Part shown: in pieces, positions 12,221 to 22,178 of the stretch
Position numbering within the stretch: position 1 is the first letter of the stretch
How the letters are laid out: each line of letters starts with the position of its first letter
Assembly (NCBI GenBank): GCA_015847255.1
Contig: JADLZK010004634.1
Span: 310,001-374,000, forward strand
Source of the DNA: Hyparrhenia diplandra
Lineage: Eukaryota; Streptophyta; Magnoliopsida; Poales; Poaceae
Direction: 5' to 3'
Length of the DNA: 64,000 nt
The notes under the pieces: generated by a model
What the model was told of the DNA's origin: nothing
Databases searched by the model: none
What the model saw: only the letters and a program-made list of their open reading frames with translations
Made by a program: the position numbers and the translations under genes

Positions 12221-12301
12221 GGGAACGTATCGTGTGCAAAACCAAGACACCGTGCAACCGTGCAAACTTTCGATCTGGGCCGTGGATCCTCCATCGGATG
12301 G
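12221..12301 (+). repeat. MULE left terminal inverted repeat
   Basis: Matches the reverse complement of 15477-15547. It carries an extra 8-base duplication (CCGTGCAA) near 12253 relative to the right repeat. Confidence 0.88.
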
Positions 12302-15300
12302 TAAACGGCGAGTGGCACACTTTTTACAAGAAACCGCCCGCCACCACCGATGGCACTTTGCAGCAAGCCCCCGCACGCACGTGTATTGACGGAGAGACGG
12401 ACGGTGGATTCCATCGCGACGAAGGGTAAAAAAATACGACGCCGCCGTGCGGGGGCCGCCGCCTCCAACTGCACGAGTCCCGCCGCCTCCAGCTGCACGA
12501 GCCCGACGCCGAGGCCGGGCGAGATCGCCTGCCCATCGCCGCCGCCGGACATCGCTCCTAAGGCTTCCCCACGCGCAGGATGATGACGGCCCCTGGAATG
12601 TCGCCTTCAGGTGGAGATCCGCCTGCAGTTCCTGAGTGAAGACCCGCCTCCACTTTCTGACACAATTGCACAACAACCCCAAGCTTGTGATAAGGCACAT
12701 GAGTCGGTTTACTGTAACACACAATTTCTGGCACAAATGCACAATTTCAGCATGCATCAAGCAGCTAGCTCCAGGCCTAAGGCACAATTGCACAATTTCA
12801 GCATGCATCAGACATGTTTGTGAGCAGTCAAGACACATCATTTTGTTTTGCCATTACACATCAGCTTTTCCCCAGATTTAACATTACACAGAACCTTTTT
12901 CTCTGCCTTCTCTTGTTGCCAATTCACAGCAGCTAGCTCCAGGAATAGACAATGCACTGCTTTCTAGTAGTCCACAGAAGGTGCATAAGAACTATAGCCA
13001 ATAGGAATACTGAAAATCTTTCAGTTGTTGACATACATTGCAAAGCAAAAATTCAGCATGTCATACAGGGGAAACTGACTACATCGAACAATGTCAGACT
13101 CACTCATCATCGAACAATTTCATCACAGCAGTCTGCACAATCTGAGACACTTTTTTCATTCATTTTCATTCTCAAAACACAAGTTCAGTACACATATTCA
13201 TTTCAGTAGAGAGTCATGGTCACTGACAAGCTGCTCAGCCAAGACACTATCCTGCAGATCGGCCTCCATCCTCCTTTACGCGTCGCTGTGACGGCAGTCG
13301 GCACGCGAGGGTCGGCAAGCGAGGGCCGGCGGGGCGTCTCCCAGCCGCGGCGAGGGGCTGCGGCGTCTCCCCCGCCCGCCCGGGCGAGATCCGGCCGGCG
13401 GCGAGGGCCCCGCCGCGAGGGACTCGTGGCGTCTCCCGCAGCCTGCGCGTCGTGGAGGTCCGGCCGGCGGGAGAAGGAGAGGCGGGCGTGGGGCGAGATG
13501 GAGAGGCGGTGCGAACACATGGTTGATTTGTCTCAAATGTGTTTAGTTTTGACGTGTAGTGATTGTCAACACTCAACATTCTTTCTCTATTTTTCTTTTA
13601 TCTTTTTCGCTTCGGCTATGGTTCACCCAAGACACGTGGAGTGTGTCAAGACGATTCTTGGTTCGTGTTGTGCGGGTGTGGAGCTCGGAGATGGTAGCCG
13701 ACGAGAGGTGAAGGTGCCAAGGAGGACGCGGCCGGGCCGACGGACCGTGGAGGTGAAGGACGGACGTGAGGCTTGGACCGAGGGACCGGGTGCCGGGCGG
13801 CTAGCCGTGGTGGCCGACATCCGGGACATCGACGGATGCAAGAGGACGGGCGTGGTGACCGTGTCGATCGAGTCAAGACGGCGAAGCGCGGCGTGCGAGC
13901 GGGAGCTCGGATGACTTGGCGACTTCGGGTGGTCAAGACGGGCGGTGACACGTGTCGAGGAGGTTTGGTGGTTTGCCCTCAAAACCATCGGCGCGGGTTT
14001 TCGTGGTTTGTGCCTCAAAACCACGCGCTGGTTTTCGCGGGTTTTGCGCCTCAAAACCCGAAGTGTTCCGCCGGACGGAAGGACGGCACGTGGCGGCATC
14101 GGGAGATTGCGTGGAGGCAAGGCTACCGGTGAGGAAGGCGCGGTGGCCGCCGGATCGAAGATTACCCAGTCGACGGAAATAGCCTTAGGGTTACAAAATC
14201 GACTCATGTATCCTAGGGGTAGTTTAGGCAGAGGGAATAGGGGCTATTTAGCGAGGCACACCCCTTCATTCTCCCTTGCCTCTCATTTTCATATTTTCCA
14301 GCTTAGGGTTACTGATCGAGGTGTGAGAGGTCCACCGATTTGTACCAAGATTTTGCGAGCAAGGGCTAGCTGTGATTAGCCCGTCACTGTGGTGACGTTT
14401 GGATCGATTGATCGGTGTTCTTTGTTGTTCTTGAGCTGTGATTTTGAGTTCCTCACTTGTTCTTCCCGAGTTCATCCTCTCCCCCCTCTTTTCTCTTCGC
14501 GATTTCTTCGTTTTGGCACCGTTTGATCTCGTTTTTCTTGCGTTGATTCGTGCTAGGGACGTGAGAGGATCATTTCCACCGAAGGGTTTGAGCTAATTCC
14601 TCACGAGCACGTAGATCGGGCGAGTTTTGGATCAAGGTGACCTTTTGGGTGTGTTCTTCGTGTGATCCGCGATTTTCTCTCGATTCACTCCATCAATCTC
14701 GAAATTTCCAAGGGGGAAATGGTCACCCACATGCCTAGATGCTATGGCTCAATTCTTGTGACCTCGAGGTTTCGATTTGAGTGAGTTTGGATCGATTTTG
14801 GGGTGAGTCGCCGGCGGGCGGGTGCTGCTCGCGCTGTCGGGGTGACCGACGCACGACCGACGCGACGTCCGGGATTGACCGACGCTCAGTGCTGTCCGCG
14901 GCGTCGGGGTGACCGGACGCTCCGGCCGGACGCGACGACGGGTGCCGTCGGTCCGGTCCGTCGCGTCGCGCGGAGAGAGGTTCCGCCAGGCGATCGACCG
15001 GGGCCTCTCGGCCGGGGACGCTGGACCGACTCGCCCGCTGAGTCCGGGCCGTGAGTCCGGTCACCCCAGAGGCTGTTTTCTTCCGTCTCTTGCGTGTTTG
15101 TTTCGCTCGGTTTCGGTTGATCCGCCGTGAGTCTAGAGCAAACTCTAGCTCATCCACCTTGCATCCAAGGTCGTGATCATACCGTGTGGTGTGTGCTTTT
15201 TTGCTCCGAGGGGTCGTGAGAGCTACAAGTCATCTAATTCGAAAAGAATTTAATTGAGGCTCCCATTCACCCCCTCCGTCGCCGTTCGGGTCCTTCAGCG

Positions 15301-15476
15301 GGTGAGGGTCTCATGGGCGGCGCGAGAAGCTTCGGATGGGGCAGGGGCGAGCGACAACGAAGGGGTCCGTGGAAGACCGTGGTCCCCGCTTGACGGGCGA
15401 GGGGTGGTTTTGCAAAACTTCTTGAAACAGAGGGCGGCGGGCGCTGAAATGGAAAATCGCGTCATTAGAATGTTGG

Positions 15477-15547
15477 CCATCGGATGTAGGATCCACGGCC
15501 GCATCGAAAGTTTGCACGGTGTCTTGGTTTGCACACGATACGTTCCC
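15477..15547 (-). repeat. MULE right terminal inverted repeat
   Basis: Inverted copy of 12221-12301, differing at a few bases and lacking the 8-base internal duplication. Confidence 0.88.
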
Positions 15548-15551
15548 AAAT

Positions 15552-15660
15552 AACTTTTCTATATCCAAACTTAAGTAACATTGTTTTCTAAAAAAACTGA
15601 AGTAATTAAATAGAATACATTCAACAAAATGTACACTTATATAGTATTCAATTTTTTTTT
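15552..15660. repeat. Dispersed repeat, copy near 23345
   Basis: The stretch containing TATCCAAACTTAAGTAA and TGTACACTTATATAG recurs at about 23345-23465 in the same orientation. The MULE inserted beside this copy. Class unknown. Confidence 0.6.
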
Positions 15661-15882
15661 GTCTAAGCGCCGACTAAAAACATTTATAGAGTTTTTATTT
15701 TTTTTACCAAGTGGGCCGAGTTTATGCATCCTAGTGATCTACCTGTCCCCTTGTCTATGTGGGATTTATGTTCCCGATTGAGAGTTCGGAGTGCGAAATA
15801 ATGACCACCCGGACTATGGGATAGTTTAAGGGAGAATTAGGAATTTGGTCTACAAAAAGGTGTGTTTAGAAATCAGGCCCCA

Positions 15883-16439
15883 TGTCGATTCCGGCTAGAT
15901 TGGGCTGGAATTGACACCGATTGATTGTTGTTGAGGGGAAGAGGAAGGAGGAGGGGGGCGGGTCAGCGGGCAGCGGCCTTCGAGGCGGGAGGGGGGGCGG
16001 GGCGGCGCTGCAGCGCACTGTGGGCGTGGGCGGGCAGCGATGGCGGCGGGTGGCGGCGCACGTGCGCGTAGGGTTAGGGAGTTGAGAGCTGGAGAGCTGG
16101 AAAGTATTTGGGTGTTACCCCTTTAATTTTTCTGATTAATCCCGAATGATTACAGCTCCCTTGTATTTATAGTCCGAGGAAGACTTGCACGCTAAGCAAT
16201 CTCTAGGAGGTTTCCTTATAGATTGGAATACCTCTCTTACAAGCAACCTATTTATTCCCTATTTTATTCCTATTTTTATTCCTTAAATATCTATTACTTA
16301 ATGACGAAGCTAATGACGCGATGACGACGGAAGGCGGTGGCGGCCGGCTAGGCCTAGGCGGCCGTCGCACGCGCTGAGCCCTAGGGGCTTTTGTGCGCCA
16401 TGTATGGCCCATGGGCCCAATCTTATTTTGTTCATGACA
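15883..16439 (-). repeat. 3' LTR of the non-autonomous retrotransposon
   Basis: Direct repeat of about 18594-19173. Differences concentrate in the GC-rich part (about 15930-16060), which is shorter or rearranged relative to the other LTR. Confidence 0.88.
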
Positions 16440-16455
16440 TCTCTCCCCTTTTCTC
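16440..16455 (-). other. Polypurine tract of the non-autonomous retrotransposon
   Basis: Minus strand reads GAGAAAAGGGGAGAGA directly against the 3' LTR. Confidence 0.75.
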
Positions 16456-18580
16456 GAACGCTGGCGTCCTCGCGCTATGGTTCTCGCATGGTCGCCGTTG
16501 TTGATGGGGCGATTGAAGCAAAGACGGCCTAAAGATTGGTGCATCCACTTGTGTCGGAGGAATGAGCTGGGCGAAGATGAAGACGCTGACCTTTAATGAT
16601 TCTGGTTCAATGGATGGAATTCCATTGCCCCTCGGAGGTGGTTGCATCGGTGCCGAAAAGGCCAAGGGGTGAAAGCCAACCTCAAGTGTGTTCAGAATTA
16701 TCCCACCTGGTTCAAGAACATCCCATAGTACCTTTGACAATTCCGAGGCGTAGTAGTGCTGGATGTCGAGGAAGAAGATTGACTCGATGGCAAGAAGATA
16801 TGTGGTGGCTCCGCAAGTGTCGCCCAAACTAGTGCTCCCGCCGAGCTTGTCGGTTCCGGGCTATGTCGTAGCTCATGATCCGTTGATGAAGCAAGTTGAG
16901 GTGGAACGAAAGTCTCCGGATTGTGACGAGGTCGACGAGGTAGGTGGTTGATGTGGGTGGCAAGTACCTCTTGTCGCCGTCGGTGAAGCTCACAAGTCAA
17001 GGCTTGCCGAAGATGGAGACATCGAACTTTTGGGCGAGGTAGATCGCCGTGTTCCCTATGGTGGGTGTCGCCTGGTGCATTGCAGCCCACGGTTTGTTGG
17101 CATAGTCATACTGGACGTAGATGTCGCCGAGGAACATGGGAGCCAACTGGTTTGGCTCGAGTCGTCCCGGCTGTCATAGCCGAGTAGTCGATGGCGTGAT
17201 GGTCGTTGCTTGACGCCCCGGTGTCCGGTAAGCCCGTGTTCTTGATGGAGGTGTCGGGGCCATAGGTGTAGTCGACCACGTCGCCGTTCCGTTGAAGTAG
17301 CGAAGTAGTCGTTGGTGTCGCCATTGATGGTAACCGAGAAGGAGGAGTGCCGCTCTTATCGAAGCATAGCGGTGTACCCGATGTTCTCGCCGACGTGGTA
17401 CCGATGGTGGTGCCTTTGCTAGATCCGGAGGTTGCACGATGGTGTTCTCCACCATTGTTGATGCCGAAGGATGTCCAAAGCAGGTGTAAATGATTGTTGT
17501 TGTCGTATGTTGGCGCTGAACGACCGTTTCGTCGCCGGGCGGTGGCGCCGGGAACGCCGGTGTTCTCATCGCGTGGCGGCGTCCGTTGGGTTGACGTCGC
17601 GGGCTGCCGTGTCGAGGTTGGCCGCGAGGGGGTCGTCGTGGTTCATGCCCTTGTAGTTGTTGTCGATAGGCATGGCGAAGACGTAGTTGACGCCGGGGGT
17701 TCGATCATCGGCGTTGGCATCCTTGAGGACGTCGTTGATGAGCATGACGCCTATGATAGCGTCGTCGTTGTCGATGGTGGCGCCCTTGGGAATGGCGCCG
17801 TTGCCGTTGGAGTCCTTGGCGGCAAAGTGTCATGAAGGATGTCCATCCCAGCCGACGCCGATGTCAACGCTTAGCGACGTCGATGTTGACGTCGTGTGAC
17901 GCCGCCTTGTTGTCCATGTTGGCACTCCGGATGTTCCCAATGTCAAAGAGGGTGTTTGTAGTGACCGGAAACTTATCTGCGCCATTATAGTAGCCGCGAG
18001 ACGTTGGCCTAGTTGGGTAGGCTTTTCGTCGAGTAGCCGGTGGACGCCGTCTGTGGTAGCCTCCCCGACCGATCCGGGTCGCGGCGGTGGGGGCATCCTT
18101 GGGGTAGGCGTGCTCGTTGCTTGCGGCGTCGATGATCTTGGAGGGGGTGACGAGGCAGCGCCGGTAGGAGCGCCGTCGTCCGCCGTCGGTGGCGCCCATG
18201 ATAGGGACGTCGTCGGTGGTGGCCGAGGTGACGCCGTGGGGCGCACGCCGAGCAGCAAAGGCCGCGTGCTGCGGTGTTCTTTCTTTGTCGCGGGCCACCC
18301 AAGGTCGCCGCGGGATGTCGATGGGAGCGTTTGTCGATGTTGGGAGCGCCATGGAAGGCGGGCGTTGTTGGCGGCGCCCGTGGGCTTTGTCGTCGTTGTG
18401 CGTCGTCGGGCGGGGCTGTTCATCTAACTTTTCCGGAGGGCGGTGAAGTTGGCCTTGATTTCCTTCAACAATCGCAAGCTCGCAAATCCCCATCCGGAGC
18501 TCGGCGATCTTGTGGCTGTCCATCGGATCTTGGCGTTGGTGGTGGTCGGAAGCCGCCGGTGGTGGGAATCGTCCCCGGTC
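16456..18580 (-). other. Interior of the LTR element, degraded open frames
   Basis: Minus-strand open frames overlap here, among them 17864-18523 (219 codons, starts MDSHKIAELR), 17830-18423 and 16432-16827. None contains a retroviral motif I can name. The GC-rich, stop-poor composition makes chance frames likely. One of these may be a worn gag; I see no zinc knuckle to support it. Confidence 0.35.
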
Positions 18581-18593
18581 TCCGGATACTCAC

Positions 18594-19173
18594 CGCCGAT
18601 TCGCTAGATTGGGCCGGAATTGACACCGATTGACCGTTGTTGGAGGGGAAGAGGAAGGAGGGGGGGGGGCGTCGGGCGGGTAGCAGCCGCGCCGGGCGTT
18701 GGCGGCGCGTCGGGCGGCGGAGGGGGCGTTGGCGGGGGGGCGCGCTGGCGCGCACGGGCGTGGGCAGTGGAGGCGATGGCGGCGGGTGGCGCGACACGTG
18801 CGCGTAGGGTTAGGGGAGTTGAGAGCTGGAAAGCTGGAAAGTATTTGGGTGTTACCCCTTTAATTTTTTCTCGATTAATCCCGAATGATTACAGCTCCCT
18901 TGTATTTATAGTCCGGGGAAGACTTGCACGCTAAGCAATCTCTAGGAGGTTTCCTTATAGATTGGAATACCTCTTACAAGCAACCTATTTATTCCCTATT
19001 TTATTCCTATTTTTATTCCTTAAATATCTATTACATAATGACGGCTAATGACGCGATGACGACGGAAGGCGGTGGCGGCCGGCTAGGCCGGCCGCCGCGC
19101 ACGCCGCGAGCCCTAAGGGGGCTTTGTGCGCCATGCATGGCCCATGGGCCCAATCTTATTTTGGTTCATGACA
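18594..19173 (-). repeat. 5' LTR of the non-autonomous retrotransposon
   Basis: Right-hand LTR. The left edge is uncertain by a few bases because its TG terminus has mutated (CGCCGATTC in place of TGTCGATTCC). Confidence 0.82.
18903..18910 (-). promoter_or_regulatory. TATA box in the 5' LTR
   Basis: Minus strand reads TATAAATA within CGGACTATAAATACAAGG; the same box is kept in the other LTR at about 16164-16171. It sits in the expected U3 region of the LTR. Confidence 0.55.
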
Positions 19174-19445
19174 CCCCATTTCGTTTGAATTTGGGAATGA
19201 AGCCTTAAAATAAAATTCGTTTAAGAATCAGGACTTCTAATTCCGTTAGTTGGACACTGTAGCGTGAGCTTAAAAACTTTGCCTTCTTCTTTAGAAATTC
19301 ATAACTAGAGTTTGGTAACTCAAATTTTGGTGAACCAAATTTTCTTGTGCTCCTGAATATGTCTATTTTTATTATTAAAAGTATAAAACTAACCATGTTT
19401 TATTAAAAATAATGATACAATGGAGGGATCTTGATTCTGTATATT

Positions 19446-20078
19446 TTACCTTCGTGGATAATCGAGGTCGTTACACATCGTGTCATGCAGATCTTGGTAA
19501 TCTGGCGGGAGATAGTCCAACTGATCGCACCGGCAAACCGGGCACGTTGAGGCCTTGTGGAACCACGCGGTGATGCACCCGCGGTGGAAACTATGCGTGC
19601 AACCCGGCAGGTCCGTCGCATCGTCCGCTTCCCGCGACATCTCCTCGAAGCAGATGGAGCACGACGGCGCCTTGTCGTTCCCGCTCCTCCGGCCACCGCC
19701 GTCTTCCTCGTCGCACGCCAGCAGCAGCGCCTGGATCTCGGAGTAGATGAACTCGAAGCGGACGCTGATGTCAACGGTCGCCTCCAACGTGCGGCCGCCG
19801 CCGCCGAGGCGAAGCGCCTCGATGGCGATGGTGCGCTCGAGGCCCACGGGCACGGCCTGGTCCCAGTAAGCCGGGGTGTTGAGGCAGCGATACTCCTCCA
19901 CCTTCCTGAGGCTGTGCTTGATCGCTTCGCCGATGAGGCGGCGGCAGTCGGCGCCGCTCGGCAGGCCGTCGGGCCCGCCGTCGTCCAGGGCCAACCATAC
20001 CTTCCTGCTCAGGAGCCTGGGATGGCGGACCCGCCAGGTACGGCCCCCGATCTCGAGCCACTTGTGGCACTCCGTCAT
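19446..20078 (-). CDS. RING-H2 finger E3 ubiquitin ligase, copy 2
   Basis: Paralogue of the gene at 8578. The 210-codon frame from ATG 20078 has the same plan: conserved middle region, FEFIYSEIQALLLACDEED, then a complete RING-H2 finger with all eight zinc ligands, and an LPPDYQDLHD tail. Upstream, a second frame runs from ATG 20212 to a TGA at 20075 (about 45 codons). Its last residues (VPRVELVLR) match copy 1 codon for codon before a one-base deletion moves it out of frame. So the family once started further upstream, and here that start is disconnected, leaving ATGA overlap at 20075-20078. The shorter protein may still be made. A TATA-like TATATAG (minus strand) lies at about 20291-20300. 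Confidence 0.65.
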   Translation of the reverse strand: MTECHKWLEIGGRTWRVRHPRLLSRKVWLALDDGGPDGLPSGADCRRLIGEAIKHSLRKVEEYRCLNTPAYWDQAVPVGLERTIAIEALRLGGGGRTLEATVDISVRFEFIYSEIQALLLACDEEDGGGRRSGNDKAPSCSICFEEMSREADDATDLPGCTHSFHRGCITAWFHKASTCPVCRCDQLDYLPPDYQDLHDTMCNDLDYPRR

Positions 20079-20451
20079 TTCAAGCGCAGCACCAGCTCGA
20101 CCCGCGGCACACGGTAGCCGGGCCCGGGCGGCCGGACCTTCACGTCGACCCGCGTCGTGTTGGACGTGATGTTCACCACGTTTGGCATGGGAAGTTCCGG
20201 TTCCTCGTCCATTGCTTGCACGCGAGATGCAGATGCGGCACCTTCAACTGCGGCGAGCTTGGCTGCCTGTGCGGAGATGCGGCGTCACGCCTGCTATATA
20301 TTGCGCCGGAGTATATAACGAATCAACAACGGATTCCGATTCCCAGTTACCAAACAGTTTGGCGGAGCCCGAGAGGAATTCTGTTTCTTTTGGTGAATCC
20401 GACACGCTCTCGTGGCAGGTTCTCCTTCTCACTTTGTTGTTGAAGTTTTTT

Positions 20452-21722
20452 CACTAGATATATATCCGTGCGTTGCATGGGAGCCACGACTCTTTGCCAC
20501 ACCTACGACAACAAATTTGATCATTTTTAGAAAATAATACAAAGTTAATAAACGATTCCGTATTAGAAACTCTAAACTATTTTAAATATACTCAGGTCTT
20601 CTTTATTTTTTTCCTTTGTTCTTTTCTTTACTAGCAAATTTGCCTGTGCGATGCAACGGGAAAAAAAATCAAATATTTATGAAAAACAATGATGAAACCG
20701 TACACATTTATTTGTATTTGATCTTTTTGATAACATTTGAAATGTGAAATTTATTATTTTACACGGATATCTTGAATCTTGATGACCCATAAAATATGTA
20801 AACATAATTGTATGTTGTTATAGCTGGATGCCAATTTGCCTATTCAGCGGCCGATTTTATAGCAGTTGTCGTTGCTTTGTAATGGAAAAAAAAAAATTAA
20901 ATGTTACATGTTTCATGAATAGGGTGCAAAACATAAATAAAATTTATATATATAGAAAAAGGAAATAGAAAAAATGTTAATTCTCATGTGGGGCCATATC
21001 CGCCAAATTTTTTTTTCCTCTGTTTCTCTTTTATTTTTATTTTTTTAATTCCTCTCCGTTTATCCGCCCGTGAGCGGTGAGCCTCGAACCGTCCGCCCGT
21101 CACTCCTCCACCTCCATGTTTCTCTTCTTCGCCTCCGGTGTGCTCGTGCATACGGCAGGAGGAGCCACGGAGAGCCCGCGTTCTCATCCGCAACTCGACG
21201 CCGCCACACGGTCGCGGCCTACGCCTGGCTACTCGATGCTGGCCCTCGCTTTCCCACGCCCCGCCGTGGATCCACGGCACCTCGCCGTCGCAGCCCTCGT
21301 TCGTGACTTGACGCCCCGCCGCCGTCCTGCGCCACCGACTTCGACCTCGATCCCTTCGCTCCGGCTACTGTCTTCGTCCGATGCCCTCTTCGATCCTGAT
21401 TTTCTAAGCTATTTGGGTTCCGATTTGGATCCATGTGGTGGTTTTGATTTGATCCATGCCCTCTACGTTTTGATTTTATAAGTTATTTGAGTTCCAATTT
21501 GGATCCATGTGTTTGGTCCCTTAATGGGAGGGAGGGATGAGGCTGGATGGAGAGTCCCTATCTTAATTCTATACTCAACGTAGACTGGAGTCCTAATAAT
21601 TCTATAATGATTGGAGAGGGCTAGACGCTACGGTATAGAATAGATAGAAGAGACCGGGACAGATACGATTGTGGGCAAAAGTGCAGACGGACAAGAAATT
21701 TCCTCTCTTTATTAGTAGGTAT
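20452..21722. repeat. Insertion of unclassified repeat DNA in the RING copy 2 flank
   Basis: Absent from the corresponding flank of copy 1. It contains two start-like motifs of a common grass repeat: CCGTGCGTTGCATGGGAG at about 20467, and TGCGATGCAACGGG at about 20648. It ends near TTATTAGTAGGTATAGAT (about 21707-21724). Between lies AT-rich DNA and a GC-rich block (21070-21400) that may be captured sequence. No transposase, no clear target duplication. Confidence 0.45.
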
Positions 21723-21852
21723 AGATTTATCATGCATGGTTCATCGGTTTGCATGCAGACGGGCTTGTTCGAGATACCTCTTACTCTCTCCGATTCGATA
21801 ACGTTAAGTCTCTTCTCTATATGGTTTTGGGTCACTAGGTTGATGATTATTA

Positions 21853-22175
21853 GGCCAGTTTGAATATGGGTATTACAAGCGTTTCATGCACATTAAATAT
21901 GATGTCACATCGCCAGAAATTCACTTTTGCATGAAACCGTGAGAAGAGAGAAGAGAAACGTTTCACCATGGTAAAACCCCGGGAGCGTCGTTTCTCATGT
22001 GTTGGAAACGGTGTGAAATTCTCATTGAGACAGGAATAACATTTCACCTGCAATGAGAAAAGCCATGAGACCCGTGGAGCCTATGAAACTGCAAGTGCAT
22101 TGAGGGAGAGACCTATTTCATACCAAAGTTTCACACCTTGAAAACCGGGAGGTGAACACTCAATTGAGACCGGCC
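21853..22175. mobile_element. Tourist (PIF/Harbinger-type) MITE, TTA target duplication
   Basis: Ends GGCCAGTTTGAA and its inverted counterpart TTGAGACCGGCC, flanked by TTA at 21850-21852 and 22176-22178. The 323-bp length, the GGCC ends and the TTA duplication fit Tourist elements. It lies in the duplicated flank of RING copy 2 and is absent at the matching place beside copy 1. Confidence 0.88.
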
Positions 22176-22178
22176 TTA

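Larger units (their letters stand above)
12221..15547. mobile_element. Non-autonomous Mutator-like element (MULE), possible Pack-MULE
   Basis: Long terminal inverted repeats start GGGAACGTATCGTGTGCAAA at each end. They are flanked by a perfect 9-base direct duplication, AAATAACTT, at 12212-12220 and 15548-15556. Long TIRs with 9-bp duplications define MULEs. The 3.3-kb interior has no mudrA-type transposase. It is mostly GC-rich DNA (12400-12600, 13260-13520, 13680-14180, 14800-15060) with open frames on both strands, of the kind seen when MULEs pick up host sequence. About 14180-15270 looks like retroelement or gene-leader DNA. I cannot name a parent gene for any captured segment. Confidence 0.88.
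15883..19173 (-). mobile_element. Non-autonomous LTR retrotransposon (LARD-like), CCCCA target duplication
   Basis: Direct repeats at 15883-16439 and about 18594-19173 bound a 2.1-kb interior. CCCCA precedes the left edge (15878-15882) and follows the right edge (19174-19178). Left LTR begins TGTCGATTCC and both right ends read TTCATGACA, so on the minus strand the LTR starts TGTCATGAA. A polypurine tract sits inside the left LTR, and a weak primer-site-like sequence inside the right one. No protease, integrase or reverse transcriptase motif is recognisable, so it would depend on enzymes from elsewhere. Confidence 0.9.

Noticed and set aside
13216..14379. Long open frames on both strands inside the MULE (for example 13216-13914 and 13945-14379)
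   Set aside because: High GC makes stops rare on all frames; no domain, no consistent start, and frames overlap on opposite strands.
20452..21722. Helitron or CACTA element in the RING copy 2 flank
   Set aside because: The repeated GCGTTGCAACGGG-type motifs are suggestive of a known grass repeat, but no Helitron CTRR hairpin end, no CACTA terminus and no target duplication could be seen.
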